Assembly (NCBI GenBank): GCA_030549495.1
Contig: JAUIRK010001055.1
Coordinates: 371,001 to 435,000, forward strand
Length of the DNA stretch: 64,000 nucleotides
Reading direction: 5' to 3'
Source: Nectonema munidae
Lineage: Eukaryota > Nematomorpha > Nectonematoida > Nectonematidae
Of the stretch, positions 23,636-34,100 are shown piece after piece. A program made the translations under genes and the position numbers. The notes beneath the pieces were generated by a model that worked only from the letters and a program-made list of their open reading frames with translations, had not been told where the DNA came from and searched no databases. The first letter of the stretch is position 1, and every line of letters starts with the position of its first letter.

Positions 23636-25131
23636 ACATTCGATATGCAAATTTAATTAAAATATTTTCGCTAGAAGTATAGTATTTAAATTCACCAATT
23701 TTGTAAAAAAAAAATATAAAGTAGTAAATATAAAGGACTTTAGGTATGCGCTGAATAAACTCTATTTTAAAGGATTGCTTGAATATTTGGTCTCCCGTGG
23801 TATTTCCAGACCACTAATTTTGAAAATTGCAACGAAAAAATTTTGCCCCCAATAATTTCGAGGATGTGCGCCCCTGTTCTGAACGTTACAAAAAAATACA
23901 TTCAACCTGCGTTTTTATTGATAAATTGAGATAAAATAAAATTACAAATTTATATTCGCTTTAATCAGTTTCTTATTTCAAACAAAGTTTTCTTCTTGAA
24001 TTTGAGCTTTCGAATATGCCAACTTATGAAAAGCATAAACTTTTGTTTTGTAATCAATAAGAATTTTGTGCAATACCTTGTTGCAAAGCATTTAATTTTA
24101 TAATTTAGCGGCTAAATAATTTGTTATTAATATGGCCTTTTGAACATCTTTCAAAAAAAATTGAATGGGTAACTAAAACTGTTTTCGGTTTTTATTTAAA
24201 ATTGGACAGATTTAATCCAGCCAAATTATCTCTATGTATTTTTGGGTTAATTTTTTTTTGGAAGTTCAGCATATCCCATCAAAAAAGAAAATAATTTCAG
24301 AATTTGTTATTGCATTTAGGATAAATGGGTTAGATAAAAAAAGAAACACTGATTGCAGAAAGAATATTGAAAGCATTAGCTAAGTTAACATTAAGCATTT
24401 TTTAAATATTGATTTTTTTATTCTCATATTCGAAAAAAATTGCTATTTTTCGTATCGTAGAGTAGGGCACCGCTGGCTCCACCTTGCACTTAAAAACTCT
24501 GATTTCAAATGCTTAAAAACTCAAACTATCGCTTCCGGTTTCAATTAAAGAAGTGTCACTCCATAGGCTTTTTTCCCATTTTTCAAAATACTCAGAAAGA
24601 TCATTTTTTAATACAAAAATTCCGACTACTACTTCTAATAATTAAATTTAACTGGAAGAATTATCTATTGAATTGAAAAGAAGACTGATTTTAATTTTAA
24701 TTGTAAATCACTTTATTTATAACAATTGAAAAAGGATAGAAAGGTATATTAGAAAAGATATAAATCAAAAAATTTGGTATCATAAATTGAAAATCAATTT
24801 TACTAAGCAGGTCTTTGCTTGTTTATAATAATGTAATTTATTGGATCAAGATAAAAACTTGCTAAAAAGAAAAATAGAAAAAAGATTGCATTTTGGCCAG
24901 TGATAGCATTTTGATGAGGACTGTTAATAAACAATATATTGATGAAGTGTTTTTAGAGCAAAAATATTTGTTAATCCTTTGCACAGAAAAATATAATAAT
25001 AGGAAAATTTATTTGGATGCCACTTAGGGATACACACTAACAATGAGAAAAACGGGTCAACCATTAGTTGTGTTTTTAAACGATCAAAGAAGTTAAAAAT
25101 GGAATGGAAGAAAAGTGAATGAGATTAGAGA
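23636..25131. other. 3' flank of the V-ATPase D gene, AT-rich
   Basis: A hAT-type end, CAGGGGCGCACATCCTCG on the minus strand, lies at about 23860-23877. Related ends are at 30681 and 57313. A minus-strand AATAAA at 25013-25008 could serve the V-ATPase D transcript. Otherwise empty. Confidence 0.5.
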
Positions 25132-28100
25132 TCAAAAAAGAATGTCGTCATCCACATCTTGGATCATGGTAATTGCTTGATTTATTTCTATACCCTTTTC
25201 AATGTATTCCTTTTCTTTTGCCTCTTTGATTTGCTTCTTTTTGTTTTGGATTTTTTTAAGTCTGTCAAAAATAATTATAAAGATAAAAAGAATACTCATT
25301 TTTGAAATACCTGTAAAATTCTTCGCGCTCCATTTCATCCAACTTGCTGATCATATCTTTTATGGTATTTTCGATTCTTGGAATGAGAACTAAGAAGGAA
25401 AAAAAGAGCTTAATACATATTTCCACGTACAATAAAATCTTCTTTACCAAAATAGCACAAAATTAAATTCCCCATTTTCAAATTCAAACAAGAGAAGCTG
25501 TTTCTAGAAAATGCTTATTTATTGGAATTACAATTTTCTTACGTTATCTCCTCTTTATTACATAATAAGTTTTTGTTATTTTGATTTATATTTTATATAC
25601 GTTATTAATATACTTTTTTAAAAATGAGCCAGAAAACACGACCTGAGAAAATATTGGGTTTGTTAACAAAAGTTTGAATAAAACAGCCAAAATTCTCGCA
25701 AGTAAGGTAAATACAATTTGGAACAAGAAACTCTTCCGTTTATAAAAAAAAATATGACATTCTATGACTTTACAAAGAATTAAAAGATTTGTCTCATAAA
25801 TCTCACAAACATTCACTTTATTGATTTAAAAAAAAGGAAAAAATTGGAAATATTTATAAAAAAGAAGCAAATATTTCTACATTTGATTCATATCTATACA
25901 TCGCTTTCAAAATCATCAAGATTTGAATGTTAGGATCCTGGAGAAAGACTACAGGCGCCTCCCATGTTAAACCAGTTTTGTCCTGTCCTCCTCTTTTTGA
26001 AGTCGGGCTACGGGGCTGCTTGTAACTGAAAGATTAAATTAATGTAATCGAATACACAGGTCAGGAAAAATGCGCTTATTATATTTGCTAAATATAATTT
26101 AAACAATCAAGTCTTTTACTCCAGAAATCAAATATAATGCATCTTTATTCTTAGATATTCGTTTTATTAGAATAGTTATAGCTTAGAATAGTTGATAGTG
26201 TTTTCACACTTTGCTTAAAATTGTTGTTACTAAAACTTAGTATAAATAATTTCATTCAAATAGATAATTGTTTGTCTGTGTTACTTACTAATCTAGTTTG
26301 GTAACATTCGGATGCTAAAATTTTTAAATATCATTTTTAGAACCTTCATTCGTTTAGAATTTAGCATATCTAGAAAGAGACTATACAGATAGGCTGTGAC
26401 CATTGGTCTCAATAACTGTTAAATAGCAATAGGGAGGGATAAAGACTTAATTACATCCCATGAGTGATCTATCATATATGAATGATTTTTTCCTCTCGTT
26501 GATATTGAAGAGTGGTTCACAAGCTTTGTAAAAATTTTCGACGTAGGGGTCTAACTATAATTTTTCTCGGGGTCTCATTAAAAAAAATAAATCAACATAA
26601 AATTACTTTACTAAAAAAATTAACCAATTGTATATTCAAAAATTGTCTTAAAATCCCATCAATGTCAATGGGATGGATGCATCTGCTTTGCCTAAACCAG
26701 TTTGGCTGTTTTGCTAAATGCAACTCTCATATCATTACTCACTTCCAATCTGTTTCGGGGTTTGGTTTCAATGGCAAGAAGCAAAGAAAACGCTTGCTCA
26801 CACTCATATGTAGTTGCAGATCGAATCAAAACTTTCAGAGCCATCTTTGCAACATCAGCATAAGATCGCTATAATGACTTTCATGAACCGATATAAGACA
26901 TTTCACAAAAAACATGTTTTGCACCCCCTTAATCATTTCAAATCAATAAACTGTTCTTGAATTAAGAAGTCTTTTGAGACCAGATTACTAATCGAAATTA
27001 TAAAGGGGTTTTTGATAAATTGATAGTATTTTTCAAATTTTTGTAGTCTCTTGGCTAAGATATGCTACATGGTGTTTTATGGTCTCCAGGACATCTTTAT
27101 TGATGAATATGTTCAATCGAGGATTCCAGCCTCATTTCAAAAGTTGCCAATTTTTTACGACAATGGAGTACTTGGCACAAGGTTAAAGGAATTCATAGAT
27201 CCAAATATGTTCACTAAAAATGATAGGAATATACAAAAATGGACACCAGAAAAGTCTACATGCATGTCTAATTTACTTTGCAGAAATTGCTGGATTTCTT
27301 TCCATACTATCGCTTCGAAACTTTCCCATTGGAAAGCCACCTCACGTTTGAGTGCAGCAAGAGTTTTTCAAAATCATTTTCTTTGCATAGATCTGAAAAC
27401 AAAAAGAGTTGAAGGCATGCTTTAATTAAAACGCTAATTTAATGGCTTCATTGAGAACGTATTTCATCCTATCAGGCATGGCTTTCCTTAATAAGGCTTG
27501 GAGGTGATAGCGCACAGGGTACCCATTATATCTGGAGATTTTTGCTTAATGAGAGTCTAAAAGCTAGAACAAGAAATTGCTAGACCACGGTCAGTACACC
27601 CTCCAAGTGGATGTTCTGGCTTAATAACATGTGCTGTAAAAAATTGTCCACCTTGTCAAATATATCTCTTGCAGCCGTTCTACCGCTAAGAGTTTCGCAA
27701 AACAAAATATTGTCTACCAGGTGCTTGTATACATATTGTACGTAAGCGCATGACTTAGCCATGTTTGCAGCATCCATGGTTTCATCAAGCTGGATTGCAA
27801 AAAAGTTGAAAATCAATAAAACCAATATTTTACCATATCTTTAATATCATGTCATCAAACATCTCTCCTATTAGCCTTCTAATGGTATCATTTGTCAGGA
27901 AGATATGCTAAGGTCAGAACTTTCAATATGATATCTTTAGAGCAATGTAATATCTACTGTTCTCTTATGTTGTGGGACTTTTTAACAATAGATATTTTTT
28001 GCAACTTTAAAAAAGGCCTTCAAACCACACTTAATATTTTGCAAAAACATTCCTATTTTATCAAACCTGAATTTGTGCAATCGTTCTGCTTGACATTTAA

Positions 28101-31100
28101 AATAGTGAATACTTTTGTTTACTGAACTCGTGTGCTTCACTTCCAGTGCAAACTTCATTTGACGGGCTTTATAAAAGTGGATGCTAATACTTCAGAACAC
28201 AAAAGATACTTGTGTTCCTTTTCCCCACCAGATTCCACAGTAAAATCAAATTTTAAGTAAGAGTGGTCATATTTCATTTTGTAAGCCATTAAGAGCTTTA
28301 CTTTCTCACATGAAGAGCAAAACTCACATCACTCTCATTGAAGCAAAACAAGTTCAGCCATCTATTCTAGCTTTTGCTATAACTACTACATCTGCAGAAA
28401 CTTTATCTTCAAATATTGTAACTTCACATGTTCCTTCTACTAGCATAAAAGATTTATGTATTTTTACATAAGACATAACAAGATCAGAGATTATTTGGGC
28501 TTTATTTGTTATACAACGTAATTTTTCTCTGAATTCATGTGCTTGGGTTGGCGAAACATTTAAATTAATGTTTCCTGACTCCAAAATAGCGTCTTCATTC
28601 AAACTTGGCAGAACAAAATCTAGCTATATTATCAACATTTATCAGACGATTGTTTAACAAAAAAAAAGTTAAGTGGGGACTTTGTTATTTGTTTTGATGA
28701 AGATTTAAATAAAGTTTCTCAACAAAGTCAACTAGATGTTTTTATTAGATACTTTGATAAGGAAAAGGATATAGTATGTTGTTAATATTTTGACAGCTCT
28801 TTTTTAAGCCACACTTCAGCAACAAATTTATTAGAAAAATTAAACATTGTTCTTCAACCTTTATCTAAAAATAGTTTCTTGCAAATTTCCATGATAGTCC
28901 AAATGTTAATCTCAAGTTTTTGAACAAGAAAGAAGTGAAGATCACTAAATATTGGAGTGTGGTCTTCACGTTTTGCATGGTGTTCTAAGAACAGGACAAC
29001 AATGTATCAAGTTTCCTATTACAGTTCGCTGGGCTGAAAATACAGCTTGTATCGAAAGAGTTCTTTTAATTTATGATACTAAAAAAATGTTTCTGGATTG
29101 TAAAAAACTTTCTAGAAATAAACCTGTCAATAATGTGAAACATTTGTTTCAAGATAAATTATTGAAACCTAAACTAGCATTTTTCAGTTTAGTTTCTTCA
29201 GATATTGAACATTTTTTAAAAGTCTTTCAAACAGATCAGCCTTTAATACCTTTTTTACACTCTTGTTTACTTAATCTTTTGAAGTCACTTTTATCACGTT
29301 TTATTATTCCTGAAAAGCTTTCCAATCCTCTAACTTCACAGAGTATTTTGAAAGTTTATCTTGATTTGCCAGAAAATGTTTTTGAATTGCAAAAGTTGAC
29401 ATTGGTTTTGCTGCAAAGAAGTATTTAAAAGAAATTAAAGCAACTGAATCTGAAGTATTACAGTTTAAAAAAGAATGTCATATTTTTTTTGGTTGCTACA
29501 ACAAAGAAAATTATTGAAAGAAGTCCTTTGAAATATAGGATTGTTAAGGGTCTGACATCATTAGATCCAAAAATGATTTTAAGAAGTCCATTAGTTGCTC
29601 AAGGAAGAATGGCAATCATTCTTGAGGCTCTTTATGATTCTAATAGAATAACTTGTAAACAAGCTGAAAAAGCCAAATCACAATATCAAATCTTATGTGA
29701 ACAGACTCAAACTGTTTTTAAAGAAAGTTTTTGCTCTTTTAGTGGAAACGTTGGCGAAGGGTTAAGACTTGACTCATTCTTTTGTAGACTTTGTAAAGAT
29801 AATGGTTGCTATGCTGAGTTATGGGAAGTCATAAAGCTTTGTCTTACTTCATCTCATGGTAATGCACAAGTTGAAAGGGGATTTTCTATTATTAAATGTT
29901 TACTAGTCGAAAACTTGCTAGAAACTTCATTAATTTCACAGAGAAGAGTAAAAGATGCTATAAATTATTATGGTGGTATTGCAATTACAAAGTCAATGAT
30001 TTTATCGGTTAATGCATCACAGCAGAGATATATTATGCACCCTGAAGATTTGAAGCGTAAAAAAAGTTTAACTGAAGATGCAAGCTCAAAGAAACAAAAG
30101 ATAGAAGAAAAAAGGAAAAATATTGAAAAGAAAAAAGAGTTACTTAACAGGGAAAAGAATTAAACTTAAAAATGCTTAAAAGGTTAGAAAATATTTTCTG
30201 ATACAAAACTGGTTTTTTGTGTAAAATGGAAAAATTGATAAAAATTAAATACTTTGAATTTTGTTATAAGTTTTATTTAGATCTTTTAATCATTTTTTGA
30301 TATTTGTAAAAGTATTACAAAACATGAAAAATTATGTAATTAGATTTTATTTATATTTTGTTCCCAGTTGGGTTGTAGTGTTTAAAATTAAGAAAACCGA
30401 AAAAACAGGATTTTTTGAATTTTAAGAAGTTAGATTTTTGATAAGATAAGTTTTTAATGATTTAGTTAAATAAAGTGTTTTTATGGTGTAATTTTTGTTT
30501 TGAGGTCAGGGAATTTGAAAAAAAAGATCAGATAATTTTAAAAAGAAGTCAGGGAAATTGAAAAAAAGTCAGGGAAAACCAGTGAATTTTCTTTTTAAAA
30601 TAAGTGGCAATCCTGAATAAATTTTCAAAATTATAAAAAAAAAGCCCCCCCCCCTCAAAATTTTGACGATGTGTGCCTCTGACATATAATAAAGTTAGAT
30701 TGATTGCTTTGAGCGCATAAATATTCATTACCTAAAATATATGGATTAAAGTGAGTGCTTACGTAAATAGAAGATAACACTGCTGCAACACATGGACAAA
30801 TCAGTGATAGTACAGAAATTCTTTATCTAATCTCAGAGGGCTATTTCATTTAACACAATTTAATTATGTTTTCCATCAAAAGGGACACACCATCAATCAA
30901 AAGGAGAAGATGTTTTCCAGTGATATATCTGAAGAGTTCTTTCCAAAAATAACCTTAGTTTAGAAAGAAAAAACCGTATTCAAGAGCGTTGACTCTTCTA
31001 TTGGTTAGTTTGATATTTTCATCCAACGCAATGAAGGATGTTTGCAGGGACGCCAAGTCTACGAGAAGGCGAATGGCCATGGAGTAGCTCTTCTTTATCT

Positions 31101-34100
31101 TGTTGAGTTGCTGACCACCACGAGCAAGGCCAGTCAATTCGTAGCAGTCTTCGCCTTCTTGAACACACTCGAAGGAAGGCAGCGAGACGCCTAATAAATT
31201 CGGGAAAAGATCTTGTCAAATCAATCGCTTATTTATTGTGACGCAAAAATTAATTGATAAACATCTTCGGAGTGTGGAGTACCTACACGCATATGTACAA
31301 AACGGCTGTAACCTGTCTATGCCTGATTTAAGTAAAGAATCATGCAATATTTTTAATAAGGCCCGAGTAATTGCAGCAATTTGGATTCAGTTTAAGTAAC
31401 TAGTAGAATAACATTTCAATGTTTTTGTTTTAAAAAGAGTTGATTAAAAAAGCCATGTTTTGTTTGTTTTGGTGAGGCCCTCTTGTGCAACGCTGATTCT
31501 TAATTTGCTCCTTTGTTAAAAAAAAGGTTTGGATAAATAATATGGGCCGTCTAGCTAAAAAGAAAAATAACAATCTTTAAAAAAGAGAGTATATTGAGAA
31601 AAGAGTAGTGGCGTATATACAGAGTAGTAGTTAAAAATATTTGTTAGGAACTTCACTTTCAAAATTCTGAAACATGCTCTCCCACTAACAAAACCCTAAA
31701 AAATGCACTGACCTTTGGTACAGCTTGACTATCACTAATCTGGCATCGTTGGAACTTGGAGGGGGAGAGGATTAACCATGTATTCGGTTAAAATACACCA
31801 AACTTCCAAACTAATATCACCATATCTTTAATTTAACTTCAATTTTTTTTCAAAATTTTTTTTGGGGTGGGTTTTTTTTTTTAATCTTTTGGATTAACCT
31901 TTCTTTTATTCTTTTTTCTTTTTTTTTTTTAAAAACCAAAAATTTTTTTTGGAAAAAAAAGGCAGATATGTGGATTACTGATGCAAGATTTGTGATAGTG
32001 AACCTGTACAGTGTACACTAATTTCCTCATATATCAAACTCTCTAACCTAACTTTTAACGCTCCTTTTAAAGAGATGCGTAAACTATGGCTCGCGGGGCG
32101 CATGTGGCCCTTCAAGGATCTTTATGCGGCCCGCTGAGATAAACTTATGTAAGCTCATTGATGCAAAAAATTTTGATTGACTCCAAAAGTTTAGACATTC
32201 AAACTAGACGAAGATAAAGCCATTCAAACAATTTTCAGCAAAATGGCTTACTTTTTTTCTTCTTTCGCTCCAACTTTCACAGTTGAGTTTTTACTTAAAA
32301 TTTTGAAGAATGAACTTAATTTTGATTTATATTTATTGTTTGAAGTGTATAATAAACGTGAATCTGGTAATTAAATTTTTAAAAAAAGTTTTTATTCAAC
32401 AATATTTTTTCATGATTACATTTTTCTCACAGATGTTTGAATATTTTACCTTAAAAATTTAGATTTTGATGAAGAAAAATAGATCGCTTTATTATATGAT
32501 AAGGAGATCAATAAAATTTAACTTTAAATTTTTTTAAATATTAACAAAAGCATACTGTTCAGTTTTTTTTTTATTTTTCTTTGCTACTTTAAGTATTGCC
32601 CATTTTACTTTACCATGATGCGGACACTAGAAAGACGAAGCGGTCATTTATGACCGTTTTTTTATTTTGAAAGAACTTATCTATATAAAAAATTTTAATT
32701 TAAAAACTAACATTTAAAAAGTGTTTATTTATATGTAATTTGACATAAAATAGATCATAAAAGGCAACACCTTTTTTTATTAAGAAATTTTCGTAGATAA
32801 ACCTAGAATGACTGAAGCCGTAATTTTTGACCGATTGCAAGCTACCGTAACAAGTATCAACAAATCACACACGAAAATGACAAATTATTTATATTTTTAA
32901 TACTTTTTAGCCTTGATTGTTTCGCAATATATGACAATAATAATTCTTCTGCAATTGAGCAGGTTGCTTTATCATTGATTATTACACATTTTCTCTGGCA
33001 TTAAATACTTTCAAGGAATAACCTACTATCATATCTATTGACATTGATATATTTCTCTGATTTTATTCAGGATTATATTCTAAACTCAATAGTTTTCAAA
33101 ATATTTTATTCAAGGATATCTTTTTTGAATTTTGTTTCTTCGTGCTATTGAATTATTTGAGCACATAAAAAAACTCCTAGTAAAATTTCATATAAATACT
33201 TCTGATTTCTCGTCCTTATCAGATAAAGATGAAAGTTTTGATGAAAAATTCGTCTTCATCTAACCATGAAAGTGATGACGAAACTGAAAGCGATTCTTCA
33301 GTAAAGGCAAATTATAATCAAAGTTATATTCTAGCAAAATCCAATGTTCGATATTTTTTTCAAAAATTTCTTTTTTCGAAGAAAATATTTTAAAATCTCG
33401 TCCAGGCCCAACATTATTTGCGAAAAGACACATTGAATGCGGAAGACCTATGTCAGCGTTTACTTTACTTTTTGATTCATTTATGCTAAAAATAAATTCA
33501 AAAATACACAACTTTACACGGAAAACTTGACAATCTTAATTTTGATGTTTCAAATGATGAATCGCTTTCTTTTATTGGTTTACAGTATGCAAGAGGATTT
33601 ATCATTGCTAAAAACACGCCTCTAACTGATTTATGGAATAAAGAATGGGATCCTCCTCTCTTATCAAACACAATGAGTCGTGACAAATTCAAAAGTATAA
33701 TGAAGCATCTAAGATTTGATGATTTTTTATCAAGGCGTCAAAAGAAAAGTAAAGATCATTTTCTTCCTATACGTGAAATTTGGGAACGTTTTATTCAGAA
33801 TTCACAAGCTAGTTTTATTCCCAATGAAAATCCTACGATTGACGAGTAACTTTCCCTGTGTAAATCAAGATGTCTCTTTATTCAATATATGGCTTCAATA
33901 CCAGATAAATTTAGGATAACATTTTGGTGTCTTGTAGATAAAAAGTCCTCAAAGTATTTGTGTAACTCTAAAGATACAACCAAAAACTCTAACGTTTCTC
34001 TATCTACCTTTACAATGTATGTACTTCTCTAATGTCTCCTTTCTCTAACTGTGGGTATAATGTTACAGTTTACTATTTTTTTACTTCTCTAGAACTGGCT

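Noticed and set aside
26512-27425. Plus-strand open frames at 26512-26874 and 27051-27425
   Set aside because: They are antisense to recognisable hAT transposase on the minus strand (ATTYECEQAFSLL, LLLHSNVRWLS).
29489-30163. 224-residue open frame as a domesticated host gene
   Set aside because: It is the C-terminal part of a hAT transposase, in sequence with broken upstream parts and a terminal repeat just downstream.
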